A DNA stretch of 64,000 nt from Dracaena cambodiana (taxonomy: Eukaryota; Streptophyta; Magnoliopsida; Asparagales; Asparagaceae), in NCBI GenBank assembly GCA_036321105.1, contig JAYEPQ010000005.1, forward strand, positions 50,061,349 through 50,125,348. The letters run 5' to 3'. The notes under the pieces are model-generated. The model had not been told where the DNA came from and made no database searches. It was given only the letters and a program-made list of their open reading frames with translations. A program made the position numbers and the translations under genes. Below, one piece after another: positions 21,371 to 32,663 of the stretch; positions within the stretch are counted from its first letter, which is position 1; each line of letters opens with the position of its first letter.

Positions 21371-21510
21371 ATTAGATTATTTCATTACATAAACCCCCCT
21401 CTACAAATATTAATAACGCAAGTTTATACCTTTGTTAGTAATTAGATTATTTCATTACATAAAACCCCCTCTACAAATTTTAATAACGCATGTTTGTACC
21501 TTTGTGAGTA
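21371..21510. repeat. Tandem duplication of a 70-bp unit
   Basis: Two near-identical copies starting ATTAGATTATTTCATTACAT at 21371 and 21441, just outside family-B copy L. Confidence 0.9.
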
Positions 21511-22983
21511 ATAACTAAACTTTTATAATTTGGTTACGATAGGAATTTTTGTTGAATAGAGCTATACAACTATCAGTATCTATATTATATCGAATCTGTT
21601 AATTGAACTTATATAACTTTTGAAATACTTGTTTGCAAGTAAATTTTGCTATATACTGTTGAATGCATCTAGTTTAAAGCATTAAGTATCTGAGAACACA
21701 ATACCAGAGTTAGAGGGCGAAATAATCTACAATAATAAGCAAATAGTCCTCATCTTTAAATATTAAAAAAAATGAATTAAATTTTAAAATTAGAAGTGTA
21801 ATAAGAATTACTCTTTCTGGAGATCTTTTAGAGGCTCGGGATAGGGTTTTGAGAGGGAGTGGTGACAGTCGAATTGTTGGAAAAGAGGTTAGCGGCAGGG
21901 TCAAGCCCCTGGGATAGAGACAGTGGCGGGGGCGAATCGCTGGTGAGTAAGCATCGGCGGGATTGGGTGAACAGGTCTCTAGCAATGAGATAGAAAAGAT
22001 TGAGAAAAATAAAATAAAAAAAAAAACAAATTAAATAAAAAAGATAACTTGGAAACATTATTGGTTATACTTAGAAAAGGCTCTTATTTTTTAACTTTAT
22101 GAGGGTTTATTTGGAAAGTTGGGTACTTAGAAAAGTTGTGAGTGCATTTAGAATTTCTCTTTTTGATTTTTATTTAGATTCGGAATGGCATTAGAAATTC
22201 GGTGGGTGAAACAAAAGGTATATAAAAAACATTTATAATAGTAGGTTGACAAGATGCATTATAATATATAGATTGTGTATCAGGTTCAAATTGTATCGTA
22301 CCATACTGTGGTGATTCCGTAAATGAAATATTAAAAGAATTACTTAAGATTCTATGTAATCTAGCAATAGTATAAGTATTACTAATGTCTGTTAATGAGT
22401 AGCGTGTATCTTTTAATTGCTAAATTAAAAATTAACTTATATTTAAAAGAAATTAAATGCAGTACATCACACTTATAAACTGAGAACAAAGATGATCACC
22501 TCCAGGCTCCACTCATTTTTTTATAATAGCAAGTGGAAACTGATGAGAGCAAAGAGTTGAGAAATCATACACCAAATGAGAGCCTTTAAAGAGTTGGCGG
22601 GAGCTGAAGAGAGTTAGAGCTATTGTGAAGAAAATGAAAAAGATAATGGGATATTTATAGAACTTTAAAGGAGACAAAGTGCCAAAAAGAATTGGCGTTT
22701 GCTCCCATAACGACTAATTTAGCTACTGGCAATGACCATTTTCGGTAATGGCTAAATTGAGCCTATTGGATGGTTTATTTTTTGTTCGAACTTTAAGTCC
22801 GGACTATTGTTTAGTGGGCTCACTAGCAATTGGTAGCCGAGCAAGCTAGGCCCGGTACGGGCATGTGCACAACCAAGTCCCGTTCAAGACATGGTCACCT
22901 GTCATTAGCCTGGGTTCTGGCATGGAAGCACTCCATGCAAGTAGAGGCGGACTGCCAAGCCGCCCAGGCCCACTTGACATCCT
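21511..22983. other. Intergenic sequence, no gene recognised
   Basis: AT-rich, with a G-rich patch at 21815-21985 and a GC-richer patch at 22840-22985. The end at about 22130-22160 (GTGCATTTAGAATTTCTC) resembles a family-A MITE terminus, but a partner end was not found. Confidence 0.4.
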
Positions 22984-23217
22984 AACACTGCCATAGGTGT
23001 TTTTTTTTTTTTTTTTTTTTTTGGCTGGTTAAACTCGCAGACACACATTTTGTTTTTGGCAATATTATCTAAATTGAGTTCTCACTGGAAGTCAAATTCA
23101 GAAACTCTTGCAAATTGAAATAGAGTGATGCTATTTAAGCTAAGGTTCATTGCTAAGAGGTTTTTTAGTTGAAGCGGATCTGGTGGGGATTGACAAATTG
23201 AGTCATAGTTTAGATAG

Positions 23218-23660
23218 CTTTTGGGATTTGAATTCTTTTGAGCCTCGAGTTTAATAACTGTGGGATAAAATTCGATCATGTGGCTGTTATTTATTTATTT
23301 ATAGGTAGATGTATTTGCGTAATTTTGAATGCCTAACTTTCAAAGATACCCTCCTAACTTCTTAGAAAAATTCAAATTAGACTTGGTACGACATTTTACA
23401 GGTTTGAATGGAGATAGTCTATCAACCAAAGCTTTTATTAAATGAGTATTTTAAGCTTCTATTTGTTTATGTCTTTACTTGGAATAAAAGATTTAGTTGT
23501 TGTATCTGTTTATGTCTCGTTTTTTATGCTCTGGGGATTCAAATATTTAAGAATGATCTAGAATATGATGATGATATATTCCCTCGTTTATGGTGAGGAA
23601 CAAAAATACTTTGTATGGACATCCTGGCCTGATAATGAAATTTCCCTTTGCTTTGGGAGT
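23218..23660. repeat. Diverged duplication, copy 1 (partner 25120-25505)
   Basis: Long collinear similarity with 25120-25505, for example around GAATTCTTTTGAGCCTCGAG, TTCAAAGATACCCTC, TTAGACTTGG and AATGAGTATTTTAAGCTTC. Indels and substitutions are frequent, so the event is old. No coding function is seen. Confidence 0.75.
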
Positions 23661-24199
23661 CAACATTAGCAAACTTTCAAAAGATCCTGACTTCTGACAG
23701 TGATCCATTATTATTATTATTATTATACTATATATATAGAGAGAGTGTGTGTGATAGGTTTGAGTTTAGTCAGCCGGCATGGCATGTCGGTACAGTCGAC
23801 TGGACACATGTCATGTTTGTGCCTGCAATGCTGGGCCGGTTTTTTTTTTAATTTTGATAAATTAGAATTTTGATTAGTAATATTAGTTTAGTTTGTTACT
23901 TTAGTTAGTTTAGTAAATTTAGTTAGTTCTAATAAAGAAAAAAAATATGAAAATAAAATTTTATTTTATAGAATCTCATTATATTAACAAATTAAATTTA
24001 TAAATATTTTTGAAATTATACAAAGCCTGAAAAAAGTAGAGAGAATCCTGACTGTCACTTTCAACTTATTCTTAGTATTTTTTCTAAGAAAATTATGAGT
24101 TTTGAAAAATTACATTAAAAAATTACAATTGTAGAATTCTAAATAAAAAAATTACAATCATGAAGAGGGAAAAAAAATGAAGACTTAGTAATGTAGAAG

Positions 24200-24860
24200 C
24201 CTTCAATTTTCAATCTTTCTCGGGTGAGTTTTCTTACTCCAATTCGTTTAATTTTCCTTGATCTCCTTGTTCAGCGTCCAGTCGATCCTTTAAAGCAAAT
24301 ACATATCTTCAATGTGTTTGTTGCTATTGAGCTCCTTCACTCTGTTAGCTCTTTTCCACCTGCACTAAAAGCGACTCTGATTCTATTGTAAACACCGAAG
24401 GGCTTAGTAAATCACGGACCATATTGAAAATCACATGATATGTTTTCTATGTTTTCTACTGTAATTTCTACCAGGCCAAAATATTAAAATCTTCATAATA
24501 GTCAGGTAAATAATTATCGACGTTGGCCATTTCTAAAGAGCAGCGAAGTTCATTGAAAAAAAATATTAGTTTGCCTAGGTTTTTTACGGTGGAATATGGA
24601 TGACATTATTGATTTTCTTCTTTTTTGAATAGTGGGTTGGTTTGTATTTAGTGATTTATCACTATACATATTTTCATATATATGGTACATAATATCTAAA
24701 TATATTTTAATGTCATTAACTGGTTCTTAAACATTATTTGTATAACTCATACTTGTATGAAATAGGTCTATTAAAATTTTCATTCCATCTAATTTAAATC
24801 ATAGATCTATAACGGTTGCAAAATATGGTTGTAAAATATAGTATGAATGAAAAAATTCTA
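24200..24860 (-). pseudogene. hAT transposase relic, C-terminal part
   Basis: On the minus strand, 24420 down to 24260 reads like a hAT C-terminal dimerisation region: VRDLLSPSVFTIESES, then after a one-base shift FSAGGKELTE, a stop, RSSIATNTLKICICFKG. The family pattern is ASESAFSxGGR..RSSL.P..VEALIC..DWL. Weaker traces of the preceding region are seen up to about 24860. Several stops and shifts make it dead. It is the only hAT coding trace found and so a possible relic of a helper for the small hAT-like elements nearby. Confidence 0.65.
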
Positions 24861-24911
24861 AAATATTAACTAAATTTAATTCCGCCGAGCAGGGTAGGCC
24901 CACTTGCCACC

Positions 24912-25031
24912 CTGATCCAAAGGAGCACACCACTTTTCTTAGTTAGCCCACTATCTAATATATTTTAGCTCGGACGATTCTTGAAAAATAGGCTCATTAA
25001 GATAAATGGTGTGCTCCTTTGGAAACTTCCT
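24912..25031. mobile_element. Small family-B MITE, about 120 bp
   Basis: Inverted ends around CCAAAGGAGCACACCACTTT and the complement ending CTTTGGAAACTTCC, with the AGTTAGCCCAC / GGCTCATTAAG subterminal pair. The left tip is eroded and no clear target duplication is seen. Confidence 0.6.
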
Positions 25032-25119
25032 GTAACTGCCATAGGTTTTTTAGCTTGCTAGGTAAAGAATTGATAAGAAGGTTAATACATATTGCAAACT
25101 ATCTGTACACCCTTTTAAT

Positions 25120-25505
25120 TGGGGTTTGAATTCTTTTAAGCCTTGAGTTTAATAACTGTGGGATACAATTCGATCACGTTGCTGTTATTCATTTATTTAT
25201 AGATAGATATCTAACTTTCAAAGATACCCTCTAAATTTTTAGAAAAATTCAAATTAGACTTGGAATGTATTTTACAGGTTTTAATGGAGATACTCTTTTG
25301 AGCAAAGCTTATGTTAAATGAGTATTTTAAGCTTCCAACTGTTTGTGTCTCATTCTTTATGCTCTGCGGATTCAAATGTTTAAGAATGATCTAGAACATG
25401 GTGATGATATTTTCTCTCGTTTAGGTGTGGAACAAAAATATTTTGTATAGACAACCTGGCCTGATAATGAAATTTCCCTTTGCTTTTTGAGTCAACATTA
25501 GCAAA
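25120..25505. repeat. Diverged duplication, copy 2 (partner 23218-23660)
   Basis: Second copy of the repeat described at 23218, about 1.9 kb away in direct orientation. The small family-B MITE and the hAT relic lie between the two copies. Confidence 0.75.
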
Positions 25506-25540
25506 CGGAGAGTGTGATAGGTTGAGCTCGTGTTTGCGTA

Positions 25541-25872
25541 CTATCAATGAATGAATAATCAAAAATAAAATCGGTTTAAATAAATGTGATCTATTATTTA
25601 TAAACCTATATATATAAACATAATCTCATTAGATTGAACGTGATTTACTAATTGTTCCAGTACCTGAAAATTAGTAAAATCTATAACAATTTTGATCCGT
25701 TCACTTTGTTTGTACTTGATTGATAGTTAAATTAAATCTAATTTTTATTAAAAAAAATTAGATAGTTATTGGAAGTTAAATTAGATTTATTGAAATAAAT
25801 TTTTATTTTTTATTGTCCACTCTTAGATCTTGATTGATACTATTCATATTCAAATTGATAATAGACCAACCC

Positions 25873-25903
<31 letters not shown>

Positions 25904-26576
25904 TATATATCTATATATATATATGTATATACACACACGCACACACGTGTGTATAAAAGAAAAATAGAAATGAGTTACCACCTCATATAAGTTACCTGAT
26001 CTGTACTCTATTTCTGCGATTTCTAATAATTTTTCTTAAAAAAATTCTTTTAGATTATGATGTCAACTCCCTAGATTTCACTTATTCCTAATTTCTTGAA
26101 TTTTAGTTTTGATTTGATCTTCCACCAACTATACACAAAATTAGCGATTTTTAGTTAATATAATATTTTATATCAACTTGATGATAAGATAAATAAACTT
26201 CAAATCTCATGAAATTTGATTTTAAAGAAGGTAATTTGATAGAGATCATGACCCTAAAAAGAATTTGGAAAAAAATAATGGGATCATTATTTTTTTGCTA
26301 TCAACTCATATAACTTGCATGAATTGGCAGCTTATATACAGTAATTCCATATATATTCCACGCAAAAAAAAAAAAAAAAAAAATGAAAACCGCATAGAAG
26401 TCAAGTAAATTAGTAACCTCGTGCATCAGAATTCTCTCAAAAGTAACAAATTCACTGGCCTAAACTTACAATATTCACATAAGCATTTGCTAAACTTACA
26501 GTATTTACATAACCGTTTGCTTTGAATTACTGAGTTCAGGAATAACTGGCTGATTCTGAATTATTGTTCACGTTGC
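25541..26576. other. Intergenic sequence 3' of the RING-H2 gene
   Basis: AT-rich with a CT/TA/CA compound microsatellite at 25867-25960 and a poly-A run at 26363-26383. I see no gene. Confidence 0.5.
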
Positions 26577-27407
26577 TCAACCAGATGAAACACCTTGCTC
26601 AATATCAGAAGCTCTGGGACTACAAGAAGATCCAACACAGTTGCTGTTCAAACTGCCTCTGCTCAGAATTCTTCCAATGGTTATCAATCTCTCTAATGCC
26701 GGGCTCTTGGTGCCTTCTGCAGGCATCCTGCTCGATGGCAAAGGCGCATCCGATGTCGAAGACAGTCCCTCCACGACTCGTCTTGGTATCTCAATCACCA
26801 ACATCACTTTTAGCCTTCTCTCCGAAAACGAAGACGAACTGCCTTCGTCCAACTTTGCAGAGTAATTCTGCGATTCTGCAGGAATCCCAAGCTCCGAAAC
26901 CACTTCAAGGGACTGGGCAGGAACGTCTGCTGGTGACTTGATGCTGTTATCAGCCCCCACGGGGTTTCGACACAGAGGACAAGTGGAGTTGGAGGCGAAC
27001 CACACGTCGATGCACTCGACATGGAACCCGTGCCTGCACTTAGGCAGCAGCCGGGCCTTCTCGCCGTCCCTGAGCTCCGTGAGACAGACAGAACATTCAA
27101 GACCACCCTCCTCCTCGAAATCTCCTAACCGAAAGACTGTAACAGGGAGGGACTTGAGGATGGACGGATCAAGAGCCTGCTTCAGCTGGCTTGGCTGGTC
27201 CGTCGTAGCCGACTCCGAACTGCGAGACAGAGACCCGAACGCACCGATAGCCCCCGAATAGCCTTTTGCACGAAGGTAGAGAATGAGACCAACAACAAAG
27301 ATGATGAAGATCACGACGACTGCTGCTACGATGATCTCCCCTGTTACGGTTGCGGAGAGGCCGCCGCCGCCGCCGTTGGCACTGTACGAGTCGTTGGAAT
27401 CTGACAT
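26577..27407 (-). CDS. ATL-family RING-H2 finger E3 ubiquitin ligase, membrane-anchored
   Basis: An intronless gene of 276 codons, typical of ATL genes. ATL proteins are transmembrane E3 ligases that pass ubiquitin from an E2 enzyme to substrates, often in defence or carbon/nitrogen signalling. Residues about 24-45 form one transmembrane helix (VAAVVVIFIIFVVGLILYL). A GLD-like motif follows at 79-92 (ALDPSILKSLPVTVF). The RING-H2 is at 105-146: C105, C108, C124, H126, H129, C132, C143, C146, spaced C-x2-C-x15-C-x-H-x2-H-x2-C-x10-C-x2-C as in ATLs, with a Pro before the seventh-eighth ligand pair (CPLC). The tail is Ser-rich. I chose MSDSND at 27407 because the upstream ATG (27488) lies above the TATA box. 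The substrate is unknown. Confidence 0.93.
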   Translation of the reverse strand: MSDSNDSYSANGGGGGLSATVTGEIIVAAVVVIFIIFVVGLILYLRAKGYSGAIGAFGSLSRSSESATTDQPSQLKQALDPSILKSLPVTVFRLGDFEEEGGLECSVCLTELRDGEKARLLPKCRHGFHVECIDVWFASNSTCPLCRNPVGADNSIKSPADVPAQSLEVVSELGIPAESQNYSAKLDEGSSSSFSERRLKVMLVIEIPRRVVEGLSSTSDAPLPSSRMPAEGTKSPALERLITIGRILSRGSLNSNCVGSSCSPRASDIEQGVSSG

Positions 27408-27472
27408 TGTATGTGTTTGAGAAATTGAACTGATAAAATTGATGGGCCGAAGCGGGGGGCCGAGGGTGCTTG

Positions 27473-27480
27473 TATATATA
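27473..27480 (-). promoter_or_regulatory. Candidate TATA box of the RING-H2 gene
   Basis: TATATATA on the minus strand, 66-73 bp upstream of the chosen ATG. This leaves a short 5' leader and argues against the upstream in-frame ATG at 27488. Confidence 0.6.
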
Positions 27481-27813
27481 CAGGGCATGCAAGTTGTTGA
27501 GAATGAGAATGAAGTGAGAGGGACGGAGGGGGGGGGAGTTTATATTGGATTTGAACACGCGAGGGATTGAGTTTTGGGATTGCTTTGCAGGGGAGGGTGC
27601 TGCTCAAATTTGACAAAGAACAGTGCAGGGCAAGCCAGTCCTTTGTTTATACGTCCATAGCCAACTTGTCTCTTAGCGATCAAGGCCCACTTTCTCCTCT
27701 TTACTTCTTTCTTTCTGTTATCATCATTTTGCATTCATTCCACTTGCTTACCTCCAAAAGAGAAAGAGAGCACGCACTCGGGGATTCTTGTTAAGATTGG
27801 AAGTCTAGTGGCA

Positions 27814-27946
27814 GGGGAAATCTAAATGCCCACCACATTTTACTAGTGAGCACCACATACTATATATAATAAATAATAAAGTGATCTACAACATAGGGGA
27901 AATTGGTGCTCACTAGTAAAATATGGTGCGCATTTAGAATTTCCCG
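27814..27946. mobile_element. Family-A hAT-like MITE, 133 bp
   Basis: Ends GGGGAAATCTAAATGCCCAC and the complement CGGGAAATTCTAAATGCGCA, subterminal ACTAGTGAGCACCA pair, and an 8-bp duplication TAGTGGCA / TAGTGGTA (27806-27813, 27947-27954). It lies about 400 bp upstream of the RING-H2 start. Confidence 0.85.
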
Positions 27947-27954
27947 TAGTGGTA

Positions 27955-29358
27955 CCCAACTTGAATAGTCCGAGGTAAGAGTTACCAACTTGAATAGTTC
28001 GAGATAAGAGTTAGTGTAATTTATAATAATTCTAATAAATCTAATAAAGTAAAAATAATTGGTTATTCTGATAAAGAAATCTGTATTTAATTATAAATTA
28101 TTTTAAGAGAATGTGATACCTTTAGCTCATCGATATTAGACTTATCTGATACAAAAGTTAGTGTTTGTTACCGTTTTTTTTAATGAGCAATCCGTGATTA
28201 ATTATAAACTATTTTAAATTCTTGTTACTCTAACCGAAGGTAATTAGCATTTCATATGTAAACATATTGTTCGTGTTTCATTATCCAGCTTTTGAGTGGG
28301 GATATTATAGGTAACTAAGAAAAGAATTTGAGTTATAAGGTTTAATATATCATAATTGGTATCAGTATCATCAATTAACTATTTATGATATCATATGACA
28401 ATATCAGTAATATTGAAAATATTGACACACTTCAAGTCGTCATTATATAGTAAATCGCACATCATGTACTTCAAAACTTGACATGATATCGGCCCATATT
28501 AAAACCTTGCTATTATGTTATATTGTCGTATATTAGCATGATTCAAATGACATTTCTTTACATACGCATGAATGTGGGCACTTGAGCTCACTCTAGCTGC
28601 CTTGGCTAGAAAAGAGTGCCGTGCAGTCACTGGCCTTCAGCTGGATGCCATTGTGGAAATAAAGTAACTTTTAAGGATTAGGCACAAAAGGCAACAGGGC
28701 TTTAGTACATTCTTATATCCACTATCAATGAGATATGTATATATCAAACGTAGAGTTCATTCATTCTATTTTGCTCTAGTCTTATTTTGTGCCACATAAT
28801 TTACAACTTAACTAGGACGTGCAAACTACTCGGCTACTATGAATATATTTTTAGGAGTTTTTACTCTAATTAACTCTATATTTTTATGCAACAGATAATC
28901 TACTCGTTATATTTTTTTTTTCCTTTTCTTTTTTCCGCCTGCACAAGAAAAAGAAAAAGAAAAAGAAAGAGACATGAGTCAAGTTGATTTTTCTTCTCTT
29001 TTTTTGTTCCCACCTTTGCAATGTTTTTGCTTTTGGATAGGAATCCCATACTATGGGCTGATATGGGAATGAGTGGGCCATGGGCCTACTGAAGGTTGCC
29101 AATGAACATCAACACAAGTTGTTGGAAAAATGATGAAAGAGTCAGGTATCAGTCAATTTTCAGTGCAACAGTCATTATCTGTACCTGTTCGTGAAAGCAC
29201 AAGTAGGAAGGATATTTGGCAAACCTAGGCAGTAGGCAGTGGCCCTTCCTGTGCTTTGAATTGGTTTGTGGGCCTCTTTATTATATCAATCCAAACCTTT
29301 CAATCAAAATCAGCCCGCATTCCACTTTAATCCCTCTCTAAAAACATTGAACTATACT
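27955..29358. other. Intergenic sequence, no gene recognised
   Basis: AT-rich, with a short tandem duplication near 27958-28012 (CAACTTGAATAGT twice) and a T/CT-rich tract at 28910-29005. Nothing coding is seen. Confidence 0.5.
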
Positions 29359-29366
29359 ACAAGTAC

Positions 29367-29487
29367 GGGACTCTCTAAATGCGCACTACACTTTACTTAG
29401 TGAGCACCATTTTCCTATGTTGTAAATACTTTACTACAGGGTGTGGTGCTCACTAAGTAAAATGTGGGTCACATTTAGAATTTCCCA
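29367..29487. mobile_element. Family-A hAT-like MITE, 121 bp
   Basis: Inverted ends GGGACTCTCTAAATGCGCAC and the complement of ATTTAGAATTTCCCA, with a perfect 8-bp duplication ACAAGTAC (29359-29366, 29488-29495). The interior shares ATGTTGTAAAT with other family-A copies. Confidence 0.9.
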
Positions 29488-29615
29488 ACAAGTACTTATC
29501 GACTCATCTGACTCATCTCCATGTGACACAGTGGACTTTCCGGCATGCAAGCGATATTTGCTGTTATTCTATGAACAGTCGTTAATTCAGAACAGAAATA
29601 AATGCAACTCATGAA

Positions 29616-30245
29616 GGGAGTTTCCAAAGGAGCACACTATTTTTCTTACAGTGAATCCACTTTCCAACGAAAAACAATAATAACAACAACTAAATTTTTT
29701 ATCCTAAGTATTTTGGGTAGGTTATATGAACAAAAAAAAAGAATCACGCCCGTATCGATCACTTTGATATTCATTCTCCATTCATTTCTATCAAATAATA
29801 TCTCCTTATTTAAACATTTAGACTTTATATCTTTGTTTATCACCTCCATCCATATTTTCTTCGGTATTCACTTTGTTCTTTTAACTTGTCCTACATTGAT
29901 AAACTTTTCTTTTCGAACTGGTGCACTTGTAGGCCTACGTTGCACATGACCAAACCATCGTAAGCGATTTTCTCGCATATTCTCATCAATGGGAGCTACA
30001 CTTAGTTTAGCACGAATATTTTCATTTATCACTTTATCTCTCCTAGTGTTACCCCACATCCAACGGAGTATGCATGCGCATCTCTGCTACATTTATCTTC
30101 TGTGAATGACGTTTTTTTATAGCCCAACATTCCATGCCATATAATAAATCTGGCCTAATAGCAGTCCTATAACTGGAAGCCCCAACAAAAAAGAATTATT
30201 TAGTGAGCTCACTAGAAAAGGTGGTGTGCTCCTTTGGAAGCTCCC
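29616..30245. mobile_element. Family-B element, 630 bp, carrying an RTE LINE fragment
   Basis: Ends GGGAGTTTCCAAAGGAGCAC and the complement ending CTTTGGAAGCTCCC. Flanks CTCATGAA (29608-29615) and CTCTTAAG (30246-30253) are decayed forms of the array sequence CTCATGAG, consistent with an 8-bp duplication of the host repeat unit. Most of the interior is the reversed tail of an RTE LINE. Confidence 0.8.
29670..30180 (-). pseudogene. RTE-type LINE fragment, 3' end
   Basis: On the minus strand it shows AIRPDLLYGMECWAIKKRHS, a frameshift, then ENMRENRLRWFGHVQRRP and NKEILFDRNEWRMNIK, the characteristic C-terminal end of plant RTE reverse transcriptases. The 3' tail of GTTGTTGTTATTATTG lies at about 29670-29690. 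It is 5'-truncated and broken. Confidence 0.85.
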
Positions 30246-31552
30246 CTCTTAAGACTATAATGTTAGACCTTATAAGCACCTTACATTGAAAAATCGCAAA
30301 GTCAACATTATCCAAAGATATCAGTTGAAAAACCTCTAAAATTTTGAAATAAATTTTGTCTGACGTGTGACATATTGGACATTTCGGCATATAATACAAG
30401 TACTTGTCTACTCATCTCCATCTAACATATTAGACATTCCCACATGCAAGAAGACATCTGCTATATTTCTGTGGACAATAGTGACTAAGAACAAAAATAA
30501 ATGCAACTCATGAGACTATAATGTTAAATCATATAAACACCTTAAATTGTAAAATTGCAAAGTCAAAAATATCAAAAGATTCCCGTTGAAATCTCTAAAA
30601 TTTTGAAATTCTATCGAACGATGTGATATGTTGGACATTCGGTATATAGTACAAGTACTTATCTATGACATATTGGACACAAGCTATATTTGCTATATGT
30701 TAATGGATAATCATGATTCAGAATATAAATAAACGCAATTCATGAGACTATAATGTTAAACCATATAGACGATTTAATCTGTAAAATCGCAAAGTCAAAC
30801 ATATCAAAAGATATATGTTGAAACTTGAAATCTCTAAAATTTTGAATTCTATCTAATGTGTGACATATTGGACATTTCCGTGCGACATGTTGGACATTTC
30901 GGTATGCAAATAATATTTGCGATATTTTTGTGAATAATAGTGATTCAGAGCAAAAATAAATGCAACTCATGAGATTTTAATGTTAAACCGTATAAATGCC
31001 TTGAATTGTAAAATTGCAAAGTCAAAAACTATCAAAAGATACCAATTGAAACATCTAGAATTTTGAAATCCTATCAACGTGTAACATATTGAACATTTAG
31101 GCATATAGTACAAGTACTTATCTAGTCACCTCCATGTGACATGCTGGACATTTCGGCATGCAAGCAATATTTGCTATATTTTATGGATCATAGTTATTCA
31201 GTATAAAAATAAATCTCATGAGACAGACTATAAAATTAAATTATACAAATGTGCATGTGCATGTGTGGGCGTGTAAATATTATATTTTATGTGTAATATA
31301 TGCATGTATGTATACTATTGATGTAGCTATGACTTCTTCTTTTTTTCTCTCTAACGCAGAGTAAAAATAAAGGTTTGATTTCAAGAGCTTAATTAGCATG
31401 TATAATTGCAAAATTCTTATACTGTGTTTTAATGAAATATTTTTCTATATTTCTTCATGAAACCTTTTGGCTCCGCCACTATTTGGCTCCGCCACTACAT
31501 TGATACTTAACCCGCATGCTTAGCTAGATGCATATATGCACACTTTGCTATT

Positions 31553-31693
31553 GGGATGATAATGGACTCTATAGGTCAATTTTTAGTCCCTCATATACAA
31601 ATTTTTGAATTAAAAAAGTAATTTTTTTTCTAATTTAAAATTTTTGATAGTGCGAGCCAAAAATTGACCATAGACAAGTACATGACCATCTCT
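31553..31693. mobile_element. Small MITE-like inverted repeat, GATGRTAATGG type, copy 1
   Basis: Ends GGATGATAATGGACTCTATA and the complement of GTACATGACCATCTC, with GGTCAATTTTTAG inverted inside. No clear target duplication. Confidence 0.5.
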
Positions 31694-31881
31694 ACATTTA
31701 GGGTATAGATGGGGATGTGCTGAGACATATATCATACATAACATCGTATTATCCATGTATTGTATCTATCCCACCATGCTTTGGTTCGGCCCATCCTCAT
31801 GACATTCTATTAAGCCCTTCCAAAATGAGTTCCTGGATCAGATTACTTAAAGTAGTTAGTTTCCTTAATCCAAATTTGTAC

Positions 31882-32020
31882 GAATGGTAATGGATGCGTC
31901 CACGGACCGGCCTGCCATATATAAATTTTTAAATTAAAAATAAATTTTTTATTTTTCAAATTCAAAATTTTGTATAGAAATGGCTAAAAATTAGCCCATG
32001 AACGCGTCCATTACCATCCC
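31882..32020. mobile_element. Small MITE-like inverted repeat, GATGRTAATGG type, copy 2
   Basis: Ends GAATGGTAATGGATGCGTCC and the complement of GGACGCGTTCATGG; related to the 31553 copy. No clear target duplication. Confidence 0.6.
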
Positions 32021-32147
32021 TATAAGTCTGACATCAAACTGACAGAGGCATAATGTTTACTATTTTAATGTCTTTTTAAGTTTTTTATTCTCTTTTAAGA
32101 AATGTTTTCATAGCCAACGAGCCTTTTCTCTAATAGCATCATCTCTC

Positions 32148-32663
32148 TGTTAGATTAATTTTTGTAATTAATCTATAATTTGGGGCCACACATGTAGACA
32201 ATTAAAATGTGTGTGCTATCATTTAATTAAGCCAAGTCTAAATTTTGTGGTCTAATTAATAATTGATTAATTGGCTTAAAGGGTATAATAGTCATGAGAT
32301 TATTATGTAGATACCATTAGATAATTATTACTTCTATGAGGGGCAGAAGGGTAATTATGGTAAAAATTATAACTGCCCTAGCAGTTTATAATTAGGGTTA
32401 TGGTCCCCATTTTACCACGACGTATTCTGATTTCTCAAAATCCTCTCGGAGAGAATTCTAAGGAAGGATCTGGTGGCTAGAATTGGAAGACCATAACGCA
32501 AGGGTTCTCCTCCCGCAAGATTTCTACATCAATGGATTCAGGTATACTTCCGCTTTTAATTTTGTACTCATGGTATTAATCAGGAAATTCAAGAATCTAC
32601 AAAAGTATTTCTTTTATTTCGGATTTATCAATTGATAAATTATTTCTATTACGAATCCCAACA
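32148..32663 (+). repeat. 5' LTR of the copia element
   Basis: A 516-bp LTR. It contains an extra AGCAGTTTATA near 32380 compared with the 3' copy and is otherwise very close to 36516-37020. Confidence 0.95.

Larger units (their letters stand above)
29496..31260. repeat. Tandem repeat array, 227-262-bp units
   Basis: Unit starts (AGACTATAATGTTAAA) fall near 30252, 30513, 30745, 30972 and 31225. Each unit holds GCAAAGTCAA, CTCTAAAATTTTGAA, GTGACATATTGGACATTTCGG and AAATAAATGCAACTCATG. The first unit is at about 29496-29607 and was split from the rest by the family-B element at 29616. About five diverged copies; no coding sense. Confidence 0.8.

Noticed and set aside
26577..27488. Upstream ATG at 27488 as start of the RING-H2 protein
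   Set aside because: It lies above the candidate TATA box at 27473-27480, and the extra 27 residues precede the usual short N-terminus of ATL proteins.
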